Below, one piece after another: positions 1 through 9,354 of a DNA stretch of 64,000 bases. The position numbers were made by a program, and so were the translations under genes. Origin of the DNA: Roseobacter cerasinus. GTDB taxonomy: Bacteria; Pseudomonadota; Alphaproteobacteria; Rhodobacterales; Rhodobacteraceae. Where the stretch lies: contig NZ_BLIV01000005.1 in assembly GCF_009811755.1 (NCBI RefSeq), forward strand, positions 62,001-126,000, read 5' to 3'. Position 1 is the stretch's first letter. Every line of letters starts with the position of its first letter. Below the pieces are notes generated by a model. It did no database searches and was not told the origin of the DNA. It saw nothing but the letters and a program-made list of their open reading frames with translations.

Positions 1-1
1 G

Positions 2-2506
2 GAGACATTGAGAATCGCCTTCGAGGATGCGAATTCGGTAAGTGCGCGGTTGGAAGAGGCTACGGATTCAGCGCTGTTTGACATGACGCTCAGCGGTGAA
101 GATGCCATCGGATCGATGGAGGAGACCCTGACGCAGCTGGTCGAACGTGACTTTGCACAGTTTCAATCTGTGCTCGCGGCCCAATCCGAGGTTAATCTCC
201 TGTCCGGCTTGGGGCTGTCGCTGCGGCAAAACAGCTTCGACGCCTCGCAATCCATCACCGAGGATCTGGCTCTGTCGTCCATAGAACGTCTGCAGGCCCT
301 GCTGGACACGATGCAGGATACGGAGAGCCTCAATGAGGTCTCTACCGCTGTCTCACAAGCCTTGCGGGTCTATGAGCGCGCCTTTTCCGGCACCGGGCGC
401 CCGCCCGCAACCAATGAAATTCTGGAACTTCGCCTTGAGGTGGACCGCGTGCTGTCTCCCGCCGTGGATGATCTCTACTTCAATCTCATCATCGGCAGTG
501 ACGAGGCCAAAGAGACCAGCAACACCGCTCTGACCAACCTGATGGACGTCGAAGTCGCGGCAATGCGTGACATGGCGTCCCTGGATGCGGCCACGAAGTA
601 TTTTTTCTCATTGGCGCTTAAGGTCGCATTGTCCCGCACACCAACCGAGCTGAGCCTTGCGCAGGGGGAGCTTGCAGCACAGGAAGTGGTCGTCAGATCC
701 TTGATCGAACCGATGTCTGACACCGATATCAGCACCGACGTGGAAAAACTCCTTGCCTTGGCCCAGCCGGACACGGGCGTCGCACAAGAGCAAACTGCGG
801 TCTTCGACGCACAGCTGGCCGCAGCTCAGGCTGCGACAAACGCGAGCCGCGCGGTCAGCGCCATCGCGCAAGAGACAGCGTCCTTCTCGGCGGCGGCCGT
901 CGACTCCATTGATGAGACAGCCGCACTGCTGAGCAGCCGGGTCGATACCGCTGGCGCTCAGGTCACGCAGATTGGTACGGTCGGCGTTGTCCTGGCGCTT
1001 ATTGCGCCGCTGCTCGTCTGGCTCCTGGTCACCCGCCCCCTGAACAAGGTCGCACAGATCACCGAGCGGCTGGCCGACGGAGACCTGTCCGAAATCAAAG
1101 GGGTCCGTCGAAACAGCGGTGAATTGGGCCGCCTTGCCACCGCCCTACATGTGTTCCGCGACAACGCCTTGCAGACCATCCAGATGCGGGAGGACGAACG
1201 GAAACGCGAAAAGGCCGCCTTGGAGAAAGAACGGGCTGAAGAAGAGGAGCGTATCGCTGCAGAAGCTGCAGAGAAGAAACGTCAACAAGAGCAGGAAGAG
1301 GCTGCACGGCAGCAAGCAGAATCTGCACGGAAAGCGATGATCTCCGATCTCAGCACATCGCTTGGATCTGTGGTGAGCGCCGCTTCGGAAGGCGATTTCA
1401 CCAAGCGCGTCGAGATCACATTTGAAGATGAGGAACTCGTCGGCTTGGCGTCGTCGGTGAATTCTCTTGTGGAAAGCGTCGATGATGGCCTGTCCGAGAC
1501 CGCGCAGGTGCTGGCACGGGTCGCGCGCGGCGATCTGACCGAGAAGATGACAGGAGATTTCCGCGGGTCGTTTGCCAAACTGCAAGATGACACCAACGAG
1601 ATGATCGAGGCTCTGCGCGTCCTAGTGTCAGAAATCTCGGGCAGCAGCAGCAATCTGGCCTCCTCTTCCGCCGAACTGCGCGACACATCCGGCGGCTTGT
1701 CACGCCAGGCCGAGCAAAACGCGGCCTCGCTTGAGGAAACATCCGCCGCCCTGGAGGAGCTCTCTGCCAGCATCAAGCAAGTCAGCGGCAGCGCCGAGGA
1801 AGCCAGCGAGAACGCACGCTTGGCCAGCTCAACGGCCAGCGCCAGCGGGACCGTGGCTGCCGAAGCCGCAGCCTCCATGACGCGTATTTCAGATGCCTCC
1901 ACAGAAATCAGGCAGGTCGTGGGTGTCATCAATGACATTTCCTTCCAGATCAATTTGCTTGCGCTCAATGCCGGGGTCGAGGCCGCACGCGCAGGCGAGG
2001 CCGGGCGTGGATTTTCGGTTGTTGCTTCCGAGGTCCGCCAATTGGCTCAACGCGCCAGCGAGGCTGCAAAAGAAATCGATGCCGTCATGGCCCGCAGCGA
2101 TGACGCCGTAACGGAAGGCGTGGCGAAGGTCGGCAACGCACAATCTTCGCTGGAAAAAATTGCAGACAGCGTGGTCAATATCTCGGGCCGGGTCGACGAC
2201 ATCTCGCGCGCCATCTCGGAACAGGTCCAGGGCATTGGTGAGATCACAAGCGCTGTGTCGCAGATTGATCGAAACACCCAAAAACAAGCCGCCTCCTTCG
2301 AAGAGGTCACCGCCGCCGGCAGCCTGCTTGCCAACGAGGCTGAAACCCTAAAGCACTCGATTGCCAGCTTCGAGACAGGTACCGCTGACACCGTGGTACC
2401 GGTGGCAAAGCAACCCGAATCTCCGCCCCCGGTGGCCGAACGCAAAGTGGCCGCCGTCGCCGGAGGCTCTGCGGTTGCCACCGATGATGGGTGGGATGAG
2501 TTCTAA
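2..2506 (+). CDS. Methyl-accepting chemotaxis protein (5' end cut by window edge)
   Basis: This is a membrane chemoreceptor that would signal through CheA/CheW. The frame is open to the window edge and no N-terminal membrane segment is visible, so the start lies upstream. Visible parts, numbered from the TTG at position 8: an all-helical sensory region to about residue 315, one membrane segment at about 320-343, a HAMP domain, a charged Glu/Lys/Gln-rich coiled coil (about 395-440), a second HAMP-like unit, and the signalling domain (about 570-790). The hairpin tip carries [17 protein letters not shown], the family's most conserved stretch. The C-terminus ends in GWDEF, like the pentapeptide tethers that bind CheR/CheB. 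The ligand is unknown. Confidence 0.93.
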   Translation, partial: ETLRIAFEDANSVSARLEEATDSALFDMTLSGEDAIGSMEETLTQLVERDFAQFQSVLAAQSEVNLLSGLGLSLRQNSFDASQSITEDLALSSIERLQALLDTMQDTESLNEVSTAVSQALRVYERAFSGTGRPPATNEILELRLEVDRVLSPAVDDLYFNLIIGSDEAKETSNTALTNLMDVEVAAMRDMASLDAATKYFFSLALKVALSRTPTELSLAQGELAAQEVVVRSLIEPMSDTDISTDVEKLLALAQPDTGVAQEQTAVFDAQLAAAQAATNASRAVSAIAQETASFSAAAVDSIDETAALLSSRVDTAGAQVTQIGTVGVVLALIAPLLVWLLVTRPLNKVAQITERLADGDLSEIKGVRRNSGELGRLATALHVFRDNALQTIQMREDERKREKAALEKERAEEEERIAAEAAEKKRQQEQEEAARQQAESARKAMISDLSTSLGSVVSAASEGDFTKRVEITFEDEELVGLASSVNSLVESVDDGLSETAQVLARVARGDLTEKMTGDFRGSFAKLQDDTNEMIEALRVLVSEISGSSSNLASSSAELRDTSGGLSRQAEQNAASLEETSAALEELSASIKQVSGSAEEASENARLASSTASASGTVAAEAAASMTRISDASTEIRQVVGVINDISFQINLLALNAGVEAARAGEAGRGFSVVASEVRQLAQRASEAAKEIDAVMARSDDAVTEGVAKVGNAQSSLEKIADSVVNISGRVDDISRAISEQVQGIGEITSAVSQIDRNTQKQAASFEEVTAAGSLLANEAETLKHSIASFETGTADTVVPVAKQPESPPPVAERKVAAVAGGSAVATDDGWDEF

Positions 2507-2543
2507 GGTATGATCAGCGCGGGGTGTGACAAGACACGCACCG

Positions 2544-2951
2544 CGCAGGTCCATTGCAGCCGCCAAGAACTGCGGTATGGATTTCATCGAGATCGCCTTG
2601 CCCAACCCCGCATCTACCGATGCAGCCCTCGGACGGCGGCTTCTGGACGAGGCAAAACTACCTGCGGTCTGTTCGTTGGGTCTTCCTGAAGCCAACTGAG
2701 TCTCGCGCTATCCAGAATCCGCGATCCGTTTTTTGGCCCTCGCCATCGAGACCTGCGTTGCTCTTGGAGCGACGGCGCTTACCGACATCACCAACGGCGG
2801 TATGGACGAGCGGTCTGGCCTGCCCCCAACAGATACGGAGCTGGACAAAGTGGATCGGGCTTTTACGCACATGCGATGTGGCCACAGCGGCGGTGGTTTG
2901 CCGATCAGGGCCACGCCACTGGACACCCCATGCAGCCGCTATAGAACATAA
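2544..2951 (+). pseudogene. Decayed fragment of a TIM-barrel sugar isomerase/epimerase
   Basis: One frame here reads like the N-terminal half of the sugar phosphate isomerase/epimerase (xylose-isomerase-like TIM barrel) family. It contains NCGMDFIEIALPNP, then PAVCSLGLPEAN, a TGA stop at 2697-2699, and, still in frame, VSRYPESAIRFLALAIE and GMDERSGLPPTDTELD. From memory of the family a tryptophan commonly sits at or next to the stop, so a TGG to TGA change is plausible. The similarity fades after about 2880, there is no convincing start, and the C-terminal half of the barrel is missing. I read it as a relic, not an expressed gene. The remaining bases up to 3003 hold only the ribosome binding site of the next gene. 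Confidence 0.6.
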
Positions 2952-3003
2952 ATTTAACAGGTTGGCTCAAAGCTCAATTAGATCCCTCTTTTGGAGGTGA
3001 CCA

Positions 3004-3711
3004 TTGGTTATAAAGTTTTCCAAGCAACAGTTCGAGACATTCGAGTCCGACGCAGCGGACCGGTGGGATCGCGAAACAGGCCAGTCGCTTCTGGACCTCT
3101 ATCCATCCCATATGGCATCGCTCGGCGTCTCGCCCGACCAAGCGGTCGCCTTCGTTCGAACCGTTCGGGAATACGCGCTGCCGTACCAGGTCACCACCAA
3201 ACGTGACACTTACAAACTGGTCATCATCGCCATGTCGCTGGGCGCGCACTTCCCGCACGACCCCAGGTTTGCGCAGGCCGTGTCAGCGACACTGGGCCAG
3301 CTCTCCATCCCGCAAGACCGCCGTCTGATCTTGTTGGCTGACCATGTCGCAAATCACTTGCAGGAATGTTGGAGTGGTAAGGGGCTGGGCGCGATTGGCG
3401 GCGAGTTGGTGGCCTGCCTGCAACCCGCCCTAACACCCGAGGAGACCCTAGACAGGCTCGCCAGTCGGCACCCCGGAATTGTCCGGTCTGTGGCCCGTCA
3501 AGCCATGCTGACCGCCTGTTTGGCACAGGCTGATGGATACGGTCTGCAAGACCCGCAGCATCGCACCGCCTATCTCGGTGCCGCTGCGATCCACGGCGTA
3601 TACTGGTTCGATAACCCGCTTATGGCGCGCCTACGCCAAATCGTGGAAGACACAGAGAACATTGACGATCTATGCCAGAAACTGGCTCAATTCTACGAGG
3701 GCTTTGCCTGA
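3004..3711 (+). CDS. Putative T6SS effector adaptor/chaperone, unrecognised family
   Basis: This is a soluble 235-residue protein with no signal peptide or membrane segment. The start is TTG, chosen because a strong GGAGGTGA lies just upstream and no ATG fits. The N-terminus (IKFSKQQFETFE...) and overall layout recall small helical proteins that I remember next to polymorphic toxins in T6SS loci, but I cannot name a family. Its stop overlaps the start of the toxin-like gene by one base, implying translational coupling. I infer that it loads or stabilises that effector. Two plainer alternatives are a second immunity protein or a regulator. Confidence 0.6.
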   Translation: MVIKFSKQQFETFESDAADRWDRETGQSLLDLYPSHMASLGVSPDQAVAFVRTVREYALPYQVTTKRDTYKLVIIAMSLGAHFPHDPRFAQAVSATLGQLSIPQDRRLILLADHVANHLQECWSGKGLGAIGGELVACLQPALTPEETLDRLASRHPGIVRSVARQAMLTACLAQADGYGLQDPQHRTAYLGAAAIHGVYWFDNPLMARLRQIVEDTENIDDLCQKLAQFYEGFA

Positions 3712-5267
3712 TGGAGCCCGACGATCCACGCAACCCGGCACAGCTGCATGAGGGCCTTGCCGCGGCGGAGACCCAACCCGAGGGCAACGTTGGGCAGGTT
3801 TGCGAGGAGTGTCCGGACAACTGGGTCGAAGCCGGGGCAGTCGACGAGATAACCGGCGCGCCGATTCCCGGTATCGGTTACCGCATCTACGATATGGCCT
3901 CAGGCGATCAGGTGGCCTCCGGCGTCTTGGACGACGAAGGCCAGTCCCCACGCCATCAGATCCCTATGCCCGCCACCCAGCTTTATGTGGTCTATGGCAC
4001 CGAAGAAGCGATGGATGAGGCCGAAGCGCAGCTTGAGCAACAACGCCGCCAACGTGCGCTTAAGCAGAATGCTGTCTCTGAGTGGCGCGGGTTTGACGCG
4101 GGGCTCACACGCGAAGCCTTCGACGCGCAGCATTGGGAGCGGACACGCAACGGCGACCTCGTGACCGCAGATCGCGGATTCCTCGGGCAGGCGGCACGGG
4201 GTGCCGGTGGCCTTGGAAGACTGCCCGGCGCGATTGGAGAGGCCGTCTTTGGCGATGGCTTGCAAGCGGCCGCCATGGATTACTACGAACCTTACCGAGA
4301 TGAGGCCTGGGAGCAGTATCAGCTTGCAACCGGCGCGCGGGCGGCAAGCTCTGGCGAGAGCTTTGGCGCAGCCGTGCCGCAAGGAACGACCTTCGGATTT
4401 GACGAAGAGATCAGCGCTGGCCTGAACAGCCTGTTTGACAACCGCAGCTACGAGGAAATCGTCACTGCGCAGCGCCAAATCCTGCGGCAGAACCAGATCA
4501 GCAACCCCGGCGCATTTCTGGGCGGCGAAATCGTGGGCGCGATCCCAACGGTTTTCATCCCTGTGGGCGGCGCTGCTGCCAATGCGGCACGGGCAGGCCA
4601 GGGTTTGCGGGGCACAATGCTGGCTGGCGGCGGGGCCGGTGCTTTAACCGGCGGGGTATCTGGTTTTGGCCACGACGAAGGTGGCTTTGTGGACCGGCTT
4701 GATGGCGCAGGCATGGGGGCCTTCACCGGCGGACTGGGCGGTGCGGTGCTGTCTGGCGCTGGTGTGCTGGTCGCCAGGGGGGTATCCAGGACAAGGATTT
4801 GGGGCAGGATTACAGCGCGGGCGGAGCGCTTCATACCTGACAGCCCCGTGCATGTCAGCGATGCGCATAGCATCAACACAATAAGACCAAATACGCGCTT
4901 TGGCGGAGGCAACAGAAATTCACCCAAGACCGTCGCCCGAGGTGACGTTGACCTGTCGAGCGATATCGCGGAAATCAACGCGGGCCAGGCGTTCCGCCTG
5001 GACAACGGCGATATCCTGACCAACTCGGGTCGTGTATATGGCACCCACGGTGCAGAAAGCGCTGCCGTGTTTCCTCGCTCCGGGCCCGGACTGGTCAACC
5101 TCACGCAAGCGGAGTTCAGCGTCTTGCGGACTATGACCAGCTCTGGTGGGATGACCGGAAATGCTGAGCGCGCTTTGGCGGGGATGATCAGATCTGGCAA
5201 CCCCGGGGTGACAAGTGCCAGTCGTCAGAGACTCATTGACCTATTTGCATCAAGGACAGCTCCATGA
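3711..5267 (+). CDS. Putative T6SS polymorphic toxin effector with glycine-zipper region
   Basis: This 518-residue protein has a modular layout. Residues about 35-105 look like a small beta-sandwich of the transthyretin-like kind (DEITGAPIPGIGYRIYD). A Glu/Gln-rich helix follows. Residues about 225-360 are rich in Gly and Ala with hydrophobic stretches (AIPTVFIPVGGAAANAA, GAGALTGGVSGFG), like membrane-crossing segments of phage ejection proteins and T6SS effectors. Residues about 376-518 form a distinct C-terminal domain that I do not recognise and take to be the toxin. The ATG start overlaps the upstream stop by one base, and the stop overlaps the next start in an ATGA, as in effector-immunity pairs. 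No PAAR motif is present, so delivery would need the separate PAAR/VgrG proteins or an adaptor. The enzymatic activity is unknown. Confidence 0.6.
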   Translation: MEPDDPRNPAQLHEGLAAAETQPEGNVGQVCEECPDNWVEAGAVDEITGAPIPGIGYRIYDMASGDQVASGVLDDEGQSPRHQIPMPATQLYVVYGTEEAMDEAEAQLEQQRRQRALKQNAVSEWRGFDAGLTREAFDAQHWERTRNGDLVTADRGFLGQAARGAGGLGRLPGAIGEAVFGDGLQAAAMDYYEPYRDEAWEQYQLATGARAASSGESFGAAVPQGTTFGFDEEISAGLNSLFDNRSYEEIVTAQRQILRQNQISNPGAFLGGEIVGAIPTVFIPVGGAAANAARAGQGLRGTMLAGGGAGALTGGVSGFGHDEGGFVDRLDGAGMGAFTGGLGGAVLSGAGVLVARGVSRTRIWGRITARAERFIPDSPVHVSDAHSINTIRPNTRFGGGNRNSPKTVARGDVDLSSDIAEINAGQAFRLDNGDILTNSGRVYGTHGAESAAVFPRSGPGLVNLTQAEFSVLRTMTSSGGMTGNAERALAGMIRSGNPGVTSASRQRLIDLFASRTAP

Positions 5268-5659
5268 TCGAAATAAACCTCTTTCAGGTCAAAGACACAG
5301 AGCAAATCCGAGCCGCATTGGCGCAGGCAACGGGCTTGCCTGTTTCAGTCATTCTTGAAGCTGGGGCTTATTGGGCCGTAGACAGTTTTGATGATGTTAT
5401 TGGCTTTGAGCTGGTTTCTGACAACGTCTGGAATTTACTGGTAGTCCACACAACCAATGACAGTCTTGAGGAAGATGCAGTATCGATCACCAAAGAACTC
5501 GCCAGGTCTTTGCAAGAACCTTGTGCGGTTTTTGACCCGCATGTGGCTACGGAAGACGTACTGCGTATTTTCTATCCTGACGGTCGAGACGTCATGGGGT
5601 GCCTGAGGCAAGAAGACGGACGGACGACCATAGAACCAGTGCCAATCGATATGAGTTGA
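5264..5659 (+). CDS. Putative cognate immunity protein
   Basis: This is an acidic, soluble 131-residue protein with no signal peptide or membrane segment. It starts inside the last codon of the toxin-like gene (ATGA overlap) and is more AT-rich than the T6SS core genes. Position, size and acidity fit an immunity protein that neutralises the upstream C-terminal domain. A cytoplasmic immunity protein would imply a toxin acting in the cytoplasm. I do not recognise the family, so the role is inferred from context only. Confidence 0.6.
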   Translation: MIEINLFQVKDTEQIRAALAQATGLPVSVILEAGAYWAVDSFDDVIGFELVSDNVWNLLVVHTTNDSLEEDAVSITKELARSLQEPCAVFDPHVATEDVLRIFYPDGRDVMGCLRQEDGRTTIEPVPIDMS

Positions 5660-5749
5660 TGGATAGACGTGTCCATTTCCGAGTGCGTTTCGACCTTTTG
5701 ACATATCGACGTCTAAGACTTGTCAAAGTGATCTTGTGATTTGAAATAG

Positions 5750-6232
5750 ATGACGCATGAGCCAATACGATCTGAACTGCACATGGCCAATAGAAGCACC
5801 AACCAGATAAGCGAATTCGACAATGTGCACTACTCTGGCGAATTCGAAAGACAACTTGCGCTCGCGCCCGGTGAGATTGGAGTCGTATTGGACGACTACG
5901 GTGACGGCAACTACGAGGTTGAATTTGCGTTCCCGGACGGGACAACTTGGTTGCAGTGTTCCTTGGCCGGCCATCTTCTGGAACCGGTTTCATCTGATGC
6001 TGAGGCTGCTGGTCCGTCTCTATCAGCGGTGTTACCCGCCGTTCAGGCATTTGAGCGCGGCGAAGCCAGCTCCTTTCGGTATCCTCCGACAAGAGAGGAG
6101 CTGTCGGTAGAACGAACCGATGACGGTCGCGTCTTGGTGAGAACGCCCTCCATCGCGGTGGTTGCGTCTATGAGCCGACCACAAGCAGCTGGCAAGACGG
6201 GCTGTTTACCACTCGATCAGCGAGACCAATGA
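5750..6232 (+). CDS. Small DUF4926-like protein, possible second immunity gene
   Basis: This is a 160-residue protein. Residues about 25-80 (LAPGEIGVVLDDYGDGNYEV, then WLQCSLAGHLLEPV) resemble the small SH3-like DUF4926 fold, which often occurs in toxin-antitoxin and immunity contexts. The C-terminal 75 residues look unlike the rest and may be an extension or the result of an old frameshift. An internal ATG at 5783 is an alternative start; neither start has a clear ribosome binding site. It lies between two likely immunity genes and ends one base before the next start, so co-transcription is likely. The function is unproven. Confidence 0.5.
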   Translation: MTHEPIRSELHMANRSTNQISEFDNVHYSGEFERQLALAPGEIGVVLDDYGDGNYEVEFAFPDGTTWLQCSLAGHLLEPVSSDAEAAGPSLSAVLPAVQAFERGEASSFRYPPTREELSVERTDDGRVLVRTPSIAVVASMSRPQAAGKTGCLPLDQRDQ

Positions 6233-6233
6233 A

Positions 6234-6635
6234 GTGAGACGACAGACAGTGGACCTGACATGTCAGCTATACATAGATGGCGCTGAGAACCTCGATGATT
6301 TGGCAGATCACATCCTAAAAGTGACGTCTGCCAAACGCTCAGGGCGCACACTTTCCACGCCTATGTTTGACATAGATCTGGAAATCTCTCTGGATCACAA
6401 CCCTAGCCACCTTGAATCTTTGGGCGGTTTTCTCTTTTGGCCTTATGGTGCTTATTTGGAGCCAACCAGCGACGCAATTTCTGAAAGGCAGTATATCGCC
6501 AGCGTTTCAGCTTTGATTGCAGATCTCAGAAAACGCAATCTAAGGGTTGTGGCTTCTTGTGATTTTGAAAAAGAAGTATCGCAGATTACCGGTTGGAACT
6601 GGTCAGAAGGTTCGCCTATTCACCCAGTTCATTGA
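6234..6635 (+). CDS. Hypothetical protein, possible orphan immunity gene
   Basis: This 133-residue soluble protein starts with GTG one base after the upstream stop. It carries FDIDLEISLDHNPSH and GGFLFWPYGAYLEP, followed by a helix with YIASVSALIADLRKR. This compact alpha/beta layout is common among immunity proteins of polymorphic toxins, but I cannot assign a family. The DNA is visibly more AT-rich than the T6SS core, which suggests recent transfer. It is convergent with the Wza-like gene, with about 100 uninformative bases between them. Confidence 0.5.
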   Translation: MRRQTVDLTCQLYIDGAENLDDLADHILKVTSAKRSGRTLSTPMFDIDLEISLDHNPSHLESLGGFLFWPYGAYLEPTSDAISERQYIASVSALIADLRKRNLRVVASCDFEKEVSQITGWNWSEGSPIHPVH

Positions 6636-6738
6636 GAAAGAATGATGTTCGGCGGCAGGCCCAGGCCGAGCCAGCCATGAAGGTCAAGCTTTCCCTGAGG
6701 ATCATCCCAATCCACGCCACACCGCAAAACATTTTCCT

Positions 6739-7833
6739 CTAGGGTAGAGATGGTGCTGGCACTTCAGGCGGCGTATTGAAGATCTGGAAATACTTGGAGA
6801 AGTTCGCCAGTGCCGCGTTACCGACGTAAAGCACATCTCCATCTCGCAGGAAGAACTGTTGCGCAGTCAACCGCTCTGTCGGGCTGTCGAAATCTGCACG
6901 GAAAATCACATCTCCATAGATGTTTCGTTCCGTCCCACTGCGTTCTCGATAGCGAAAGAACTCACCCGGCGGCTGGCGCCGGAACAGGAAGACGGCACCC
7001 GGGTTGGCACGGGCACTTTGCAGACCACCGGCCTTCGCAACGGCCTGCGACAGCGACAACTCCCCCTCGACAAAGTCGAACTCGCCGGTCGAGTTCAACG
7101 CACCATCCGCGATGAATTTTGCCCCGCCTCCCCCGACGATGACCGTATCACCCGGTTGCAGCGGTATGTTCTGTACCGGATCAGACAGCAGCTTCGCATA
7201 GATCTGGCGCCCGGATCGGCTGCCGCGCATGACGGTCACGATCGTGCTTTCAGGGTCGGCCTGCGTGCCCCCGGCCATGGCCACCGCATCCAACACGCGT
7301 TCCCCACGCGCGGACAGCGGGAACAGCCCACCTTGAGGCACATTGCCCTGCACTGTGAAAGCGCTTTTGGGGCTGACCTGGATATTGACCGCGGCCTGAG
7401 GCTCAATGGCATTTTCGCGCAGACGTTGCGTGATCGTGTTTTGCGCCGCGGACACGGAATTTCCGGCCACCCGGATGTGGCCGACGAAGGGGATCATGAC
7501 GGTGCCCGCCGGGGACACCACGAATTCACCCAGATCAAGCGCGGTGGAATTGACGACGGACAAAACCCCATCCTCGCTGGGCTCAAAGACCCGCACCGCA
7601 ATCACGTCGCCTGGCTGAATCGCTCCGGGCACAAAGCTGCGGGAGGAGAACCCGACAAACCCCTCCGGCGGCTTGGGCGTGCCAAGCGCGGCAATGACAT
7701 CGGGGGCCAGCTCAAGGATCAGCACATCGGCGGCACGGGCGTCGCGGCGCACCTCAGCGGGGGTCGGCCCGTCGGACTGAGCGCAGGCGGCAAGGGTCAA
7801 CCCCACCCATAGCAATACCATTTTTCGAAACAT
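6739..7833 (-). CDS. Wza-like polysaccharide export lipoprotein at the end of the T6SS operon
   Basis: This is a 364-residue outer-membrane lipoprotein of the polysaccharide biosynthesis/export family. The N-terminus MFRKMVLLWVGLTLAACAQ is a lipoprotein signal with its lipobox at LAAC. A polysaccharide export domain follows (VPGAIQPGDVIAVRVFEP, VSPAGTVMIPFVGHIRVAG), then SLBB-like repeats (GGLFPLSARGERVLDAVAMA; GELSLSQAVAKAGG). It lies 13 bases after tagF on the same strand, so it is probably the last gene of the T6SS operon. The family normally forms the outer-membrane channel for capsule or exopolysaccharide. No polymerase, Wzc kinase or flippase lies beside it. It may serve exopolysaccharide export with the distant transferase at 35.1 kb, or have been taken over by the secretion system. 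Confidence 0.85.
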   Translation of the reverse strand: MFRKMVLLWVGLTLAACAQSDGPTPAEVRRDARAADVLILELAPDVIAALGTPKPPEGFVGFSSRSFVPGAIQPGDVIAVRVFEPSEDGVLSVVNSTALDLGEFVVSPAGTVMIPFVGHIRVAGNSVSAAQNTITQRLRENAIEPQAAVNIQVSPKSAFTVQGNVPQGGLFPLSARGERVLDAVAMAGGTQADPESTIVTVMRGSRSGRQIYAKLLSDPVQNIPLQPGDTVIVGGGGAKFIADGALNSTGEFDFVEGELSLSQAVAKAGGLQSARANPGAVFLFRRQPPGEFFRYRERSGTERNIYGDVIFRADFDSPTERLTAQQFFLRDGDVLYVGNAALANFSKYFQIFNTPPEVPAPSLP

Positions 7834-7846
7834 AACTTGGGCCTTT

Positions 7847-9343
7847 TTACATTTGATTGTAGGGCTTTGCGCTCGGCTCTTGACGTGCCTGAGCAAAAAC
7901 GCTCAGCGCAGAGGCGTCAAGAGCAGCGCCCGCGATAAGTGCGCTCTGAGTCAGATGGGTCACAGCTTGATGCGGATCCGTTGCATCTGAAAGGGTTTCG
8001 CCAATCTCCTGAGGGCCGATGGCCTCAAAGAGTCCCGGAGAGACAAGTAAGAAGCGGTCCCCCGCCCGCACTTCACCAATGGCGGTGTCAGGCGACAGGT
8101 TTGGCCCTGCCCCCAAGGCGCGGGTCACAACATTGCGCAGCCGTGGGTCAAGATGCGGCCGGTTCAGTGCAAGCAGCTCACCATCCCGCAACAGGAAGGC
8201 CCGCGCGATACCGGCCCAGAGCACTGCATGCCGATGTGCCTGGATAAGCAGTGTGACCACCGAGGCGCCGCCGCGCTGTCCGGTTTGGGCAGCACAGGCG
8301 GTCAGCGTGGCATTGGCCCGGCCAAGTTTGCCCTTGGCCTCCGCGATCAGGTCGTTCATCGCGAAGGGATGCGTGATGTCCTCCAGCAGGGGTGCGACAC
8401 TTCCAAGCGCTGCGGGCAGCCCCGGATTCTGTCCCAGACCGCACAGCAGGGTGAAGGCCTGCCCATCCTCAGAGGTCACAGCCACATCTGTGTTGGCGGT
8501 GGATCGCTGCCCCTTGAGGCTCGCAGAGGCGGAGGTCAGTGCCAGCAGTGGCCTTGATGCGGACGGGTATGTGACGTCGGGCGCAGCACCTGAGGGCAGC
8601 AGCCGGTCAACGGCGGGCAGTTCGTGTTCAGCCACCGCGACAATTGGCGCAGCGGCCGAGGCCGGGCGCGGCGCAGGATCTGGAACCGGAGCAGAGCGCG
8701 GTTGGTCCTGCCCCGTCCCAGCGGCTTGAGCCATGAAGACATCTGCGAAGCTGTCCGCCGCAGGCAGGCCATCGTGCCATTGCGGGTCGCGGTCTGCTGT
8801 CCACCAGACGCCGGTGTCTTGCGGGCTGTCTCCAGACTTGCGATGCGCAGCGGCAATCTGATCCGGGCCTGGGAGTGGCAGCGCCTCGATGGCCTCGTTA
8901 AACGCGCCAATCGACAGGCCGGACCGGAGCACCGACAACGCTGCCGCCTCAGCGCCCGGGTAGAACCCGCAACCATCCACCGCATGCAGCGCCTGCATCA
9001 TTGGCATGGGAAAAGAGCCTGCAATGATCAGCGGGAAATAGCGCCCGACCCGGTCGACACTGGGCATCATCACCCCAAGCACAGTTTCGGGGCCAAAGGC
9101 GCCCGCTGGCACAGCAAAGTGCCAGACCGGGGTCACCAGAAATGCATCCAGCCACCCGCGCCCCAACTGCGTCTGACTGGCCCGCATCGCCGCGCGCAGC
9201 CAAACGTCCAACCCGTTTTCCACCACACGGGGCAACCCGTGACCCACAAAGTCGCCGTGCACGGGCACTTTCCCAAAATAGCCTGTGTGGATCTGCGCGC
9301 TAACCGGGGTGGTCTGTGATCCGCGATATCCCAAAGTGTCCAT
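7847..9343 (-). CDS. tagF: TagF fused to a PP2C-type phosphatase (TagF-PppA)
   Basis: This 498-residue protein joins two T6SS post-translational regulators. Residues 15-230 form a TagF (DUF2094) domain, with GYFGKVPVHGDFVGHGLP near the start. A Pro/Ala-rich linker follows, then a C-terminal PP2C-like domain (GQRSTANTDVAVTSEDGQAF, ending with a RAGDRFLLVSPGLFEAIGPQ motif) as in PppA. In systems with separate proteins, TagF represses assembly and PppA removes phosphate from the FHA protein. The acidic metal ligands of canonical PP2C are not all obvious, so catalysis is uncertain. The ATG at 9343 was chosen over the upstream TTG because AAGGAGG sits at ideal spacing. Confidence 0.85.
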   Translation of the reverse strand: MDTLGYRGSQTTPVSAQIHTGYFGKVPVHGDFVGHGLPRVVENGLDVWLRAAMRASQTQLGRGWLDAFLVTPVWHFAVPAGAFGPETVLGVMMPSVDRVGRYFPLIIAGSFPMPMMQALHAVDGCGFYPGAEAAALSVLRSGLSIGAFNEAIEALPLPGPDQIAAAHRKSGDSPQDTGVWWTADRDPQWHDGLPAADSFADVFMAQAAGTGQDQPRSAPVPDPAPRPASAAAPIVAVAEHELPAVDRLLPSGAAPDVTYPSASRPLLALTSASASLKGQRSTANTDVAVTSEDGQAFTLLCGLGQNPGLPAALGSVAPLLEDITHPFAMNDLIAEAKGKLGRANATLTACAAQTGQRGGASVVTLLIQAHRHAVLWAGIARAFLLRDGELLALNRPHLDPRLRNVVTRALGAGPNLSPDTAIGEVRAGDRFLLVSPGLFEAIGPQEIGETLSDATDPHQAVTHLTQSALIAGAALDASALSVFAQARQEPSAKPYNQM

Positions 9344-9354
9344 CCCAGCCTCCT

